From positions 2,480,001-2,544,000 of the forward strand of contig NZ_CP092364.2 of NCBI RefSeq assembly GCF_022370755.2: 64,000 nucleotides of DNA, given 5' to 3'. This document shows positions 54,503 to 63,720 of the stretch, piece by piece. A program made the position numbers and the translations under genes. The first letter of the stretch is position 1, and each line of letters opens with the position of its first letter. Under the pieces are notes generated by a model. It was not told the DNA's origin. It searched no databases and saw only the letters and a list, made by a program, of their open reading frames with translations. The stretch is from Mycolicibacterium goodii (GTDB lineage Bacteria > Actinomycetota > Actinomycetes > Mycobacteriales > Mycobacteriaceae).

Positions 54503-55176
54503 CGGGAGGGACCCGCCACCAGGTGGCCGTTGGCGACCAGGAATTCCCGGATCTTGCGCCGCGCGTCGAAGACACCTTTGTACACCGCGTTTCGGCTGAT
54601 GCCGAGCCGCGCCGCCAGGGTGTCCAGGGGGTCGCCGTTGATCACCGCCCCGATGAACAGTTGCCGTTGGCGCTCGGTGAGCACCACCCAGATGGCCCGT
54701 CGCACCGCGGCGATCGCATCTCGCGCCTCGACATGGTGACTCGGTTCGGTGGCGAAACGCTCCGCCAGTACCTCCCACTGCTCGTCGTGGACCTCGGCCG
54801 CCAGCACCCGGCGATGCACACGCCAGCGCTTGAGCTTGTTCAACACCTCGAACACCACGAACTTGTACACCCATGTGGTGAACCGGCTCTCGCCGCGGTA
54901 GGTGCCCAATTTCGCGAGAATCGCCAACAGCGCGTCCGCCGCGGCGTGATGCGCCATGTCATCGAACTCGACGCCGACGGGCGGCGCGTTGCGGCGGTTG
55001 AGTTCATGACGGGCGATCTTCAGCAACATGGCGTGAAGTTCTGCGACCGCTCCGTGATACGCCTGACCGCGCCGGGCGCGCAGGTTCACCAACCACTCCG
55101 CAGAACTGCGGTCCCATGCCGAGATGTCAGACACCGCCGTCCGTCCTCGGCCTGGTGGATCCGCAGACATGCGCAT
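54499..55176 (-). CDS. ECF-type RNA polymerase sigma factor
   Basis: A 225-residue sigma factor from ATG 55176 with AAGAGA upstream. Region 2 is DMAHHAAADALLAILAKLGTYRGESRFTTWVYKFVVFEV, and region 4 is RLGISRNAVYKGVFDARRKIREFL. Between them lies an atypical 50-residue linker. It resembles SigG/SigI-like divergent ECF proteins of mycobacteria. The palindrome shared with 38641 lies 27-45 bp upstream of its start, so it may be regulated by the same factor. Confidence 0.88.
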   Translation of the reverse strand: MRMSADPPGRGRTAVSDISAWDRSSAEWLVNLRARRGQAYHGAVAELHAMLLKIARHELNRRNAPPVGVEFDDMAHHAAADALLAILAKLGTYRGESRFTTWVYKFVVFEVLNKLKRWRVHRRVLAAEVHDEQWEVLAERFATEPSHHVEARDAIAAVRRAIWVVLTERQRQLFIGAVINGDPLDTLAARLGISRNAVYKGVFDARRKIREFLVANGHLVAGPSR

Positions 55177-55486
55177 GAGATTTCTCTTTCCAGCCGTGTG
55201 ATCGATATGCAATATATTGCCAGCGAGATCGATTTTGTTCCCGGAATGGCGGCCCGATCTGCCTCATTGCCGTCGCCGAACGTGCGCGTGCCTCGGTGGT
55301 CACCACGCGATCGGTGGGACCGTGAGAACCAACGACACACATGTTCTGAACGCACGCCGGACGAAAACGACTCCGGCACCGCATTCGCATCACCGGATCA
55401 GATGAGGGAGCCGGGTATTCGATGCTTGCCGGCCTTTCTGGTGGTCTCGGTGACCCGTTGACCCTCCCGTAGGGGTAACCCGCACA
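55177..55486. other. Divergent promoter region, no gene
   Basis: 310 bp between the minus-strand sigma gene and the plus-strand LLM oxidoreductase. Contains the second copy of the AT-rich palindrome near the sigma start; nothing else recognised. Confidence 0.5.
55203..55221 (+). promoter_or_regulatory. Palindromic operator-like site, copy 2
   Basis: CGATATGCAATATATTGCC, 18 of 19 bases identical to 38641-38659, with the same central palindrome GCAATATATTGC. It is 27 bp before the ECF sigma ATG. Confidence 0.6.
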
Positions 55487-56380
55487 GTGCCTGACATGCG
55501 AGAGACCGAGCACGGGACACGGCGGCATGCACAGCAGTTCGGGACCTACGGCGCCTGGTTGAACCCGTCGTCTGGTGACCACGCACGGATCGGATATGCC
55601 CCCGAACTCGAAGATCTGGGGTTCCGGACGATCTGGCTGGGCATCGGTGCGGGCACGCGGGGTAGCCTCGACCTGATCGAACAGGTGGTGTCCCACACGA
55701 GGACCGCCATGGTGGCCAGTGCGATCATCAACGTGTGGCGCATCGACCCACACTCTGTCGCCTATCGTTACCACCAGATCGTCGACCGACATGGGCCCCG
55801 TGTCGTGCTGGGGATCGGGCTCGGCCATCCCGAACGCGTCGAGGACTACACCAGCCCGTACCGGGTGCTGGAAGACTTCGTGGACATCCTTCTTGCGCAA
55901 CGTGTTCCGGCCGAGGCGATCGTCCTTGCGGCGCTCAGCGCACGCACGTTGCGGCTCGCGAGTGCGCGGACTCTGGGCGCGCACCCCTACCTCACAGTTC
56001 CGGAGCACACTCGTCGCGCACGAGACATCATGGGAGACAATGCCTTTCTGGCACCGGAACACAAGGTGGTGTTGACCGACAATCCTTCGCAGGGGCGGGA
56101 GATCGGCCGGACGATGGTGCGGGACCCGTACCTGCAATTACGCAACTACAGGAAGAACCTGCAACGCCATGGATTCACCGAAACCGATGTGGCCGGTGCA
56201 GGGAGCGATCGTCTGATCGATGCGCTTGTGGCATCCGGCGATCCAAGCGCGATCCGTCGTCGCCTCGACGACCATCTCACTGCGGGCGCCGACCATGTGG
56301 GTGTCCAGGTGCTCACTGCCGAGCCCACGAACTCCCCCATGCCGGCATTCCGGGCACTGGCCCAACATCTGCGGGCGTGA
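55487..56380 (+). CDS. LLM-class F420-dependent oxidoreductase
   Basis: A 297-residue luciferase-like barrel of the mycobacterial 'MSMEG_4141-like' type. FGTYGAWLNPSSGDHARIGYAPELEDLGFRTIWLG and GPRVVLGIGLGHPERVEDY are typical. Likely uses F420H2. GTG 55487 or ATG 55496 start. Substrate unknown. Confidence 0.87.
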   Translation: MPDMRETEHGTRRHAQQFGTYGAWLNPSSGDHARIGYAPELEDLGFRTIWLGIGAGTRGSLDLIEQVVSHTRTAMVASAIINVWRIDPHSVAYRYHQIVDRHGPRVVLGIGLGHPERVEDYTSPYRVLEDFVDILLAQRVPAEAIVLAALSARTLRLASARTLGAHPYLTVPEHTRRARDIMGDNAFLAPEHKVVLTDNPSQGREIGRTMVRDPYLQLRNYRKNLQRHGFTETDVAGAGSDRLIDALVASGDPSAIRRRLDDHLTAGADHVGVQVLTAEPTNSPMPAFRALAQHLRA

Positions 56381-56388
56381 GCCCGGGA

Positions 56389-57213
56389 TCACGACGACGC
56401 AGGTGTGGTGGCGAGGATGGGCCAGCAGATCTCCGTCGCCGTGAACGCCGCGATGTCCGAGTCCGGTGCACCGACGTAGCGCTCGCGGATCGGACCCTCA
56501 TAGCTGATCAAGTGCTCGTAGACGTAGGAGCCCAGGTCGCCGTAACTGCGATCGATGCCGGCCTGTGATCCGGGGTGCACAAGCACCGCGACCTCCTGCT
56601 GCGGAATGATCCGCGCCCGTACCGTCGCGGGAGGGGACACCGAACGCGCTACGGGCACGTACAACGTGGCGCGGCCACTTTCACCGGCGAACAACTCGCG
56701 GTCGTACACACCTCCCATCGCGCCGCCCGCGCGCACACCGCAAGCAGCCAAAGCCCTGGTGAGCATGTCGGTACCCGCGCTGAACCACTCTCCGATCTCG
56801 GCACTGTGCACCGTGGCACTCACACTCCAGGCCTCGATCGCGGGTTCGCGACGCACCTCGACCATGGGGTGCGACCGCACCGGGTCGAGCAGCTCCCGCA
56901 GTTCGGCAACGGCAACCTTGGTCTGGTTCAACTGCTCTTCCATGCGGCGGAGATGCCCGGCGATGATCTCGTTGCGGGTCGCGCCGTCATCGGCGGCGAG
57001 CAGTGCCTTGATGTCGGGGATCGGCATGTTCAACGCGCGGAAGCGTCGGATGATGTGCGCGTGGTCGATCTGGCCGGTGTCGTAGAAGCGGTACCCGGTG
57101 TGTGCGTCGATATGGGCGGGCACGAGGATCCCGATGTCGTGATAGTGACGCAGCGCCTTCTTGCTCAGGTGCGTCATCACCGCGAAATCACCGATCGAGA
57201 CGCGTCCAGCCAT
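56389..57213 (-). CDS. MerR-family regulator with GyrI-like effector domain
   Basis: A 274-residue BmrR-type activator from ATG 57213. The MerR helix-turn-helix reads SIGDFAVMTHLSKKALRHYHDIGILVPAHID, with TGYRFYD; a coiled coil follows (RRMEEQLNQTKVAVAELREL), then a GyrI-like drug-binding domain (residues ~120-274). Lies between the LLM gene (convergent) and the M42 peptidase gene; may activate a multidrug response. Confidence 0.9.
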   Translation of the reverse strand: MAGRVSIGDFAVMTHLSKKALRHYHDIGILVPAHIDAHTGYRFYDTGQIDHAHIIRRFRALNMPIPDIKALLAADDGATRNEIIAGHLRRMEEQLNQTKVAVAELRELLDPVRSHPMVEVRREPAIEAWSVSATVHSAEIGEWFSAGTDMLTRALAACGVRAGGAMGGVYDRELFAGESGRATLYVPVARSVSPPATVRARIIPQQEVAVLVHPGSQAGIDRSYGDLGSYVYEHLISYEGPIRERYVGAPDSDIAAFTATEICWPILATTPASS

Positions 57214-57279
57214 GGTGCCCCCCTCCGCTACCGCAGTTGGTCGGTGCCCACCATCCTGCACATTCCCGTAGCGGCAAGG

Positions 57280-58389
57280 TCAAGAGCACAGGAACTGGAC
57301 CACAACATCGGCCATGGCACGAATCGCCGTGCGGGAGATCACCTCGTAACCATGCGTGCTGAGCGTCGGCATGCACAACAGTCCGGCCCGCGGCGACTGC
57401 CCGTTGCTCTTCGCATGAGACGCGTCGGACTCGAAGGCACCGAGTACGGCGGGCTGCGGATCCAACCCGAGATCGGCGGCTATCTCCATCAACCTGTCGG
57501 CGACGTCCTTGTCGTAGACGCACTGGGCGTCGCTGTAGGCGATGATCGGGCCGCCGGTGACCCGCGTGCCGTACTCCTGCTCGGTCGGCCCGACCTCCAG
57601 CGCCATGGTCAGATCACCGGACAGCGTCCGACTCGCGTAGGAACCACCGGATCCGCCGATCTCCTCATTGGTGGTGAACACGAAATACGTGTCCCCTGCC
57701 GGGCGGTGATCCTTGCAGTGCAGCATACGGGCGGCCTGCAGCAGGGCCGTGACCACCGCACGGTCGTCCATGAAATAGCAGCCGAGGAAATCCCCCACCT
57801 CCACGAGGGTCCGCTTGCTGCGATCGATACACACCCTGGTGCCGATCCCGATCCCGGCGTCGCGCAACTGATCAGGGGTGCGGCCGGTGAAGACATACAC
57901 GTCGGGCCAGTCGAGGGCCTTGTCGCCCTGGTCGGGTTTCGTCGCCCAGATCCGCTGACTCTCGGCAGTGGTGTGTTCCGATCCGAGAGCCAGTACGCCG
58001 CATAGTGTTTCATGCTCGCCGAGCATCGCCACCGGGCCGAGGCCGAAGTTCGCCGGGTACATCGTGCCCAGCGGCGTGAGTGCGAGGGTGCCGTCGGGCT
58101 CGACACGCTTGACGAGCATGGAGAGCTCGTCCATGTGCGCCATCACCCGGGTGGGTGGCACATGTCCGGAGGTTTCCTTGGCCCCGCGCAGCAGACCGAC
58201 CAGATTGCCTGCCGCGTCGGTCCACACCTCGTCGACGAAAGGCGTCATCTCACGACGGCACACTTCGCGTACCGCGTCCTCCTGGCCGCACGGCCCGTAT
58301 ACGAACAAGAGCTCCTGCAGGAGCGCACGAGAGAATCCGTCGTCGCGGTCGGCCACGGAGAAGGGGTTGCCGAAGTTCCCCGCAGGCAA
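57280..58389 (-). CDS. M42-family metallo-aminopeptidase
   Basis: A 369-residue M42/FrvX-type protein from TTG 58389 (GAGG upstream). Binuclear-metal motifs are visible: VMAHMDELS (His/Asp), FMDDRAVV (bridging Asp), TTNEEIGGSGG (catalytic Glu), and MPTLSTHGYEV (last His). In operons with sugar genes, M42 proteins are frequent but poorly understood passengers. It is 17 bp after rpiB and the last gene of the operon. Confidence 0.9.
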   Translation of the reverse strand: MPAGNFGNPFSVADRDDGFSRALLQELLFVYGPCGQEDAVREVCRREMTPFVDEVWTDAAGNLVGLLRGAKETSGHVPPTRVMAHMDELSMLVKRVEPDGTLALTPLGTMYPANFGLGPVAMLGEHETLCGVLALGSEHTTAESQRIWATKPDQGDKALDWPDVYVFTGRTPDQLRDAGIGIGTRVCIDRSKRTLVEVGDFLGCYFMDDRAVVTALLQAARMLHCKDHRPAGDTYFVFTTNEEIGGSGGSYASRTLSGDLTMALEVGPTEQEYGTRVTGGPIIAYSDAQCVYDKDVADRLMEIAADLGLDPQPAVLGAFESDASHAKSNGQSPRAGLLCMPTLSTHGYEVISRTAIRAMADVVVQFLCS

Positions 58390-58406
58390 ACCTCGGCTCT
58401 GATGGC

Positions 58407-58868
58407 CTACTTCGTGACCGGTTCGTACCCGCAGATCGCCTCGACCTTCTCCGCCGACTTGCTGGACGGATCGAACTCATAGCCGAGCCACTCGCGGGCC
58501 AGTCTGCGCGCCAACTCAAGACCGACCACCCGTTGGCCGAAGCACAGCACCTGCGCATTGTTGGAGAGCACCGAGCGCTCCACGGAGAAGCTGTCGTGCG
58601 CGGTGACAGCCCGGATGCCGGGCACCTTGTTGGCGCTGATCGCCACACCCAGTCCGGTCCCGCACACCAGCAACGCACGATCGGCCTTGCCGTCGGCGAT
58701 GAGACGTGCGGCCGCCACCGCGACGTGCGGGTAGGCGATGTCCTCGTCGGCGCCGACGCCGACGTCGATCACCTCGCTGACGCGCTCATCGGCGGCGAGA
58801 TCACCCTTCAGTGCTTCCTTGTACTCATAGCCGGCGTCATCTGCGCCGACGACGACTCGTAGCGCCAT
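58407..58868 (-). CDS. rpiB: RpiB-family sugar-phosphate isomerase
   Basis: A 153-residue RpiB/LacAB-type isomerase starting at ATG 58868 inside the kinase stop (ATGA). [16 protein letters not shown], the Cys motif [17 protein letters not shown], and [22 protein letters not shown] form the active site. In this operon it probably isomerises D-erythrulose 4-phosphate (to an erythrose phosphate) like the DerI enzymes of M. smegmatis, rather than ribose 5-phosphate; inferred from the adjacent kinase. Confidence 0.9.
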   Translation of the reverse strand: MALRVVVGADDAGYEYKEALKGDLAADERVSEVIDVGVGADEDIAYPHVAVAAARLIADGKADRALLVCGTGLGVAISANKVPGIRAVTAHDSFSVERSVLSNNAQVLCFGQRVVGLELARRLAREWLGYEFDPSSKSAEKVEAICGYEPVTK

Positions 58869-60610
58869 CAGTTCTCTCCTTGGGTCGTCAGGGTCACGCA
58901 GTCGGCAACAGTCCTGGCGCACAACGCCAATGAGGTGGCGCCTGCATCCGGGGTGCCGACACTGCGTTCGGCCAGCGGCCGGGCCCGCCCGACCTTCGGA
59001 CGGAGATCCGCCGTCGCGCGGGCTGCCTCGGTTGCGACGTCGGCAGCCGCCCGCCAGGCGGACTGCCACGATTCGCCCTGTGCCACACGTCGTTCCAATT
59101 CGTCGGCGAACGGAAGCATGGCGTCGAGCATGGTTTTGTCTCCCGGTGCGGCGCCGCCCAGTCGGATCAAGGCGTCGTAGGCGTCACGCACCCCGGCGGC
59201 CACGACCGACGAGTCGGGCCGACCGGTGTCGCCGAGGCGGGTCCCCAATGCCGTGAGCAGGGCACCCCACAGCACACCGGACGTGCCACCCGCCTTGGCT
59301 GCCCACGCTTTTCCTGCCGCGGTCAACGTGGAACCCTGACCGGCGCCTTCGGCGAGCGCAGATGCCGCGGCTTCGCGGGCCGCGGCCGATCCCTTCACCA
59401 TGCCGCGGCCGTGGTCACCGTCGCCTGCGACCGCGTCGATCCGGCCGAGTTCCTCTTCGGCGTCGGCGAGCGCCTCTGCCATCGCGTCGAACGCACGGAC
59501 CACCAGTCGGGCACCGGCACGGCCGTCCTCGTCGGACAGTTCGCGGAGTTTCGGACCGGTCGATGCTGCTCCGGCGGACTCGTCGGACCGCCGCTCGCCC
59601 GACCCGTGTTGCTGCGCAGCACCCTTCTTGTAGGCGGGTGTGTCAGCCGGTGCGGTCCAGTAGCGTTCGAGTTCCTCGTCGAGCCACATCACGGTCAGGG
59701 AACAGCCGGCCATGTCGAGGCTCGTCACCAGTTCGCCGACCTCGGGTTCGACGATCGTGTACCCGCGGTCGCGCAGCAACCGGGACACCTCACCCCAGAC
59801 CACGAACAGCTCTTCGTACTTGGTGCGGCCGAGACCGTTGAGGATCACCGCGATCCGCTTCTCGGGCGCATCGGGACGGTCACCGAGAACGCCGTCGACC
59901 AGGGTCGCGGCAAGACCGGCGGCGGTCGGCATCTTCTCCTCGGACACACCCGGCTCTCCGTGGATGCCGAGACCGAGGCCCATATGGCCGTCCGGCACGG
60001 TGAACAGCGGGTGATCCGCACCGGGCAGCGTGCACCCGTCGAATGCCACACCGAGCGTGCGTGTCGCGGCGTTGGCGGCCTCGGCCACCCGGACCACGCC
60101 CGCGAGGTCGAGGCCCTCCTCGGCGGCTGCGGACGCACACTTGAACACCGTGAAATCGCCTGCGATACCGCGCCGTTTGGCCTCCTGACCACGCTCGGCG
60201 CTGGCGACATCATCGGTGACGGCGAAGTAGTGTGCGTCGATACCCTCGCTGCGCAGTTGATCCACAGCCAGATTGAAGTTCATCACGTCACCGGCGTAGT
60301 TACCGGTGGTGAGCAGCACACCGGCATCACCGTGGGCGGCCCGCGCCACCGACGCGGCCTCTTCCGCCGAGGGTGAGGTGAAGATGTTCCCGACGACCGC
60401 GCCGTCGGCGAAACCGGGGCCCACCGTGCCGCAGAATGCCGGATAGTGGCCGGATCCGCCGCCGATCACGACCGCCACCTTGCCAGGACGGGTCCGGTGC
60501 GCCCGAACCACGCCGCCGGCAACCCCGGCGACGTAACGAGAATTGGCATCGAGAAACCCGACGAGCATGTCTTCGGTGAAACGTGCCGGATCGTTGAACA
60601 ACTTGGTCAT
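58868..60610 (-). CDS. Fused DhaK-DhaL ketose kinase
   Basis: A 580-residue ATP-dependent dihydroxyacetone-kinase-type enzyme. DhaK half (1-330): [21 protein letters not shown], and the His217 in GLGIHGEPG that binds the substrate carbonyl covalently. DhaL half (~360-575): [13 protein letters not shown] nucleotide/Mg site, GGTSG and [13 protein letters not shown]. Between them is a Gln/Ser-rich linker. Homologues in M. smegmatis phosphorylate D- or L-erythrulose (DerK, LerK), which fits the isomerase and the importer. Confidence 0.92.
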   Translation of the reverse strand: MTKLFNDPARFTEDMLVGFLDANSRYVAGVAGGVVRAHRTRPGKVAVVIGGGSGHYPAFCGTVGPGFADGAVVGNIFTSPSAEEAASVARAAHGDAGVLLTTGNYAGDVMNFNLAVDQLRSEGIDAHYFAVTDDVASAERGQEAKRRGIAGDFTVFKCASAAAEEGLDLAGVVRVAEAANAATRTLGVAFDGCTLPGADHPLFTVPDGHMGLGLGIHGEPGVSEEKMPTAAGLAATLVDGVLGDRPDAPEKRIAVILNGLGRTKYEELFVVWGEVSRLLRDRGYTIVEPEVGELVTSLDMAGCSLTVMWLDEELERYWTAPADTPAYKKGAAQQHGSGERRSDESAGAASTGPKLRELSDEDGRAGARLVVRAFDAMAEALADAEEELGRIDAVAGDGDHGRGMVKGSAAAREAAASALAEGAGQGSTLTAAGKAWAAKAGGTSGVLWGALLTALGTRLGDTGRPDSSVVAAGVRDAYDALIRLGGAAPGDKTMLDAMLPFADELERRVAQGESWQSAWRAAADVATEAARATADLRPKVGRARPLAERSVGTPDAGATSLALCARTVADCVTLTTQGEN

Positions 60611-61740
60611 CGCAGGCGCTCCCCTGACTCCACATCGAACAGGTAGACCCGCTCGGCAGGTGCGGTCACGACAACCTGCTGCTCGGGTTCGTAGTCCTCC
60701 ACCGCGGGCGTCTGCACCACGATGCCCTCCTCGACACCGGCCACCGTGCTGGTGGCCAGGCCGAACTCGAGGAGGTGCTCGAAGTAGGCGACCGTGGCGT
60801 TGATGCCGCCCGCGGTGTCGACCGGACGCAGCACACAGTCCTGCGGCCGGATGCCCACGGTGACCGGGGTGCCGTCGGCCACGCCGGTGACCGCGGTGGG
60901 CAGAGCACCTGCACGCGAACCGATTTCGACCTGCGCACGGCCATCTTCGACCCGAACGGTCCCACGAACGACGTTGATCTGCGGCTCGCCCACGAACTGC
61001 GCGACGAACAGGTTCGCCGGATCGTCGAACACCTCGTCGGGTGTGCCGAACTGTTGCACCACACCGGCGTCCATGACGGCCAACCGGTCGGCGAGCGACA
61101 GCGCCTCGACCTGATCGTGCGTGACGACGATGGTCGTGTAACCGAACTCGCGTTGCAGCACCTTCAACTCACGCCGCACGCGCTGGCGTGCCGACGCGTC
61201 CAGGTGGCTCAACGGCTCGTCGAGCAGCAGCACCGGTGGGTTGCGCACCAATGCCCGGGCCAGCGCCACGCGTTGCTTCTGGCCGCTGGACAGGCCGGCC
61301 GGGCGCAGCTCGAGCATGTCGTCCATCTCGAGGCGACGGCTGATCGCGGCCACCATCTCCTCGGCGCCTCTGACCTTGCGCGCCTTGAGGCCGTACAGCA
61401 AGTTCTCCCGCACCGACATCGGCGGATACAGCGCGTAGCTCTCGAATCCGACACCGACACCGCGCTTGGCGGCGGGCAACTGGGACACCTCGCGGTCACC
61501 GATCCGGATCGAGCCGCTGGTGACCGTCTCGAGTCCGGCGATCATGCGCAGTGTGGTGGTCTTGCCGCAACCCGACGGCCCGAGCAGGGCGACGAGTTCG
61601 CCAGGCCGGATGTCGAGGTCGATGCCCTTGACCGCGGTGAAACTCTCCCGACCGCGCGACGAGTAGGTCTTCACGAGCTTGCTCAGCGTCAGGCTCTGCG
61701 CCGTGCCGCTCTGTGCGGGTGCCGTAACGGTGGATGTCAC
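60607..61740 (-). CDS. Sugar/polyol ABC ATPase 1 with Glu in Q-loop
   Basis: A 377-residue UgpC/MalK-type ATPase: Walker [10 protein letters not shown], signature [15 protein letters not shown], Walker B LLLDEPLSHLD, H-loop VTHDQVEAL, then a TOBE/MalK regulatory domain. The Q-loop reads GFESYALYP, with Glu in place of the invariant Gln. Its stop overlaps the kinase start by 4 bp. It pairs with the second ATPase, like GlpS/GlpT in glycerol transporters. Confidence 0.9.
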   Translation of the reverse strand: MTSTVTAPAQSGTAQSLTLSKLVKTYSSRGRESFTAVKGIDLDIRPGELVALLGPSGCGKTTTLRMIAGLETVTSGSIRIGDREVSQLPAAKRGVGVGFESYALYPPMSVRENLLYGLKARKVRGAEEMVAAISRRLEMDDMLELRPAGLSSGQKQRVALARALVRNPPVLLLDEPLSHLDASARQRVRRELKVLQREFGYTTIVVTHDQVEALSLADRLAVMDAGVVQQFGTPDEVFDDPANLFVAQFVGEPQINVVRGTVRVEDGRAQVEIGSRAGALPTAVTGVADGTPVTVGIRPQDCVLRPVDTAGGINATVAYFEHLLEFGLATSTVAGVEEGIVVQTPAVEDYEPEQQVVVTAPAERVYLFDVESGERLR

Positions 61741-62846
61741 TTGGCTGCCTCCAATGCGGAATCGACCTGCTCGAGGCGTGCGGTGTCGCCCTCACCGGCG
61801 GCGAACACGTGGATGTCGCCCTCGGCGATCGACATCGACACCTCGTCACCTTCGCCGACGCCGTGGCGTCCGGACGTCAGCACGATCAGCTGGGTGCCAC
61901 CGATGGTGACGGTGAGCTCGATGTTGCGGCCGAGACGTTCGGCGAGCAGTACGCGCCCACGCAGAGTGCCTGCCTCCGAGGTGACGTGGAGGTCGCACGG
62001 TCGCAGACCGACGCGGATCCGGTCACCCCGTTGCGTAGACACACCGGCGGGGACCGCGACGTCGAATGAACCGTCGCCCAACCGGATCCGGCCATCGTCC
62101 ACCACTCCGTCGAGCAGGTTGATCTCGGGTTGGCCGAGCGCCTTCGCGACGAACGTGTCGGCCGGGCGGCGCCAGATCTCCTCCGGGGTACCGATCTGCA
62201 CGAGCCTGCCGTCGCGCATGACCGCGATCCGGTCACCCAACGCCAGCGCCTCCTGGTAATCGTGCGTGACGTAGATCGTGGTGGTGTTGCTCATCGCGCC
62301 CAGTTGCTTGAGTTCGGCGCGCATCGAGGCCCGCAGCTTGGCATCGAGATGGCTGAGCGGTTCGTCGAGCAGGTAGATGTCCGCAGGGCGCACCAGCACT
62401 CGGCCGAGCGCGACGCGCTGGCGCTGCCCGTTGGACAACTCGCGGGGAAATCGCTTCTGCAGATGGTTGATTCCGAGCGTGGAGGTGACCTGGTCGATAC
62501 GCTCGGCGCGCTGGGCCTCCGTATAACGTCCCGTCCTGCCAGACTTCAAAGGCGAGGCCAGGTTCTCGGCCACGGTCTTCTGCGGGTAGAGCGCGTAGCT
62601 CTCGAAGGCCATGGCGACATTGCGGTGGTACGGCTCGACCCGCGTGACGTCGGTGCCACCGATGTGGATAGCACCGGCGTCGATGTCGACAAGACCCGCC
62701 ACCGATTTCAGCGTCGTGGTCTTGCCTGCGCCGCTGGGGCCGAGTATCACGAAGAACTCTCCGTCGGCGATGTCGACCGAAAGGCCGTCGACCGCTTTGG
62801 TCTTGCCGAACGACTTGTGCACGTCGGTAATGGAAACTGAAGCCAT
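61737..62846 (-). CDS. Sugar/polyol ABC ATPase 2 with Glu in Q-loop
   Basis: A 369-residue ATPase from ATG 62846 in the permease stop. Walker A GPSGAGKTT, Q-loop MAFESYALYP (again Glu for Gln), signature LSNGQRQRVALGRVL, Walker B LLDEPLSHLD, H-loop THDYQEAL. Clearly different in sequence from ATPase 1, so the transporter should carry a heterodimeric motor. Confidence 0.9.
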   Translation of the reverse strand: MASVSITDVHKSFGKTKAVDGLSVDIADGEFFVILGPSGAGKTTTLKSVAGLVDIDAGAIHIGGTDVTRVEPYHRNVAMAFESYALYPQKTVAENLASPLKSGRTGRYTEAQRAERIDQVTSTLGINHLQKRFPRELSNGQRQRVALGRVLVRPADIYLLDEPLSHLDAKLRASMRAELKQLGAMSNTTTIYVTHDYQEALALGDRIAVMRDGRLVQIGTPEEIWRRPADTFVAKALGQPEINLLDGVVDDGRIRLGDGSFDVAVPAGVSTQRGDRIRVGLRPCDLHVTSEAGTLRGRVLLAERLGRNIELTVTIGGTQLIVLTSGRHGVGEGDEVSMSIAEGDIHVFAAGEGDTARLEQVDSALEAAK

Positions 62847-63718
62847 CAGGCCTTCACCGCCCCGAACGACAGGCCACGCACCAGGTACCGCTGGATGGTC
62901 AGAGCCAGGATCAGCGGTGGGAGCGCGGCGATGATGGCGGCCGCGGCGGTCAGGTTGTAGTAGGCCTGACCACCGCCGCCGAGGAATTTGGTGATCGCAA
63001 CGGTCACCGTGCCGGCATTGCTGTCGGCGAGGATGAGCGGGAACACGTAGTTGTTCCACGCGAAGATGAACGCCAGCAGCGCCGCGGCGGCGATGCCCGG
63101 TCGCACGATCGGCAACGCCACCATGAGGAACGCCCGCCGGCGGGTGTAGCCGTCGAGCAACGCGGCCTGCTCGAGATCTTCGGGCAGATCCTGGAAATAG
63201 GACCGCAGGATCCACACCACCAGCGGCATCGTGACGAGTTGCAGCACCCAGATCATGCCGACCTTGGTGTCGAACAGCCCGATCTGGTTGTAGATCACGA
63301 AGAGCGGCACGATCACCATCAGTTCCGGCGCGAACCGGAACGACAGCATGGTGAACATCAGGTCGTTGGAGCCCTTGTACTGCCAGCGTCCGGCCGCGTA
63401 CGCCGCCGGGATGCCGATGAGCAGCGACACGATGACCGCACCGCCACAGTTCAGCAGGCTGGTCAGCAGCGACGCCTTGAAGTCGACGCTCGTCATCTCG
63501 GTGCCCTTGTCACTGAGCACCGTGGCGAAGTTCTCCCACGTGGGGCTGAACGCGAAGTACGTGGTGGTCTGCTCCTCGGCGTTCTTCAGTGCCAACATCA
63601 GCATCCAGAAGATCGGGAACAGCGAGAAGACGAACCAGAACACCAGGCCCACATCGGCGGCCACCGATCCGATCGACCACCGCTTCTGGCCGGGCAGCAG
63701 TTCCGTTCTGTTGAACAT
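62846..63718 (-). CDS. Sugar/polyol ABC permease (MalG type)
   Basis: A 290-residue, six-helix subunit from ATG 63718. EAA loop LEQAALLDGYTRRRAFLMVALPIVRPG binds the ATPase; ends GLSFGAVKA as MalG-like subunits do. The upstream permease stops 3 bp before. Confidence 0.92.
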   Translation of the reverse strand: MFNRTELLPGQKRWSIGSVAADVGLVFWFVFSLFPIFWMLMLALKNAEEQTTTYFAFSPTWENFATVLSDKGTEMTSVDFKASLLTSLLNCGGAVIVSLLIGIPAAYAAGRWQYKGSNDLMFTMLSFRFAPELMVIVPLFVIYNQIGLFDTKVGMIWVLQLVTMPLVVWILRSYFQDLPEDLEQAALLDGYTRRRAFLMVALPIVRPGIAAAALLAFIFAWNNYVFPLILADSNAGTVTVAITKFLGGGGQAYYNLTAAAAIIAALPPLILALTIQRYLVRGLSFGAVKA

Positions 63719-63720
63719 GA

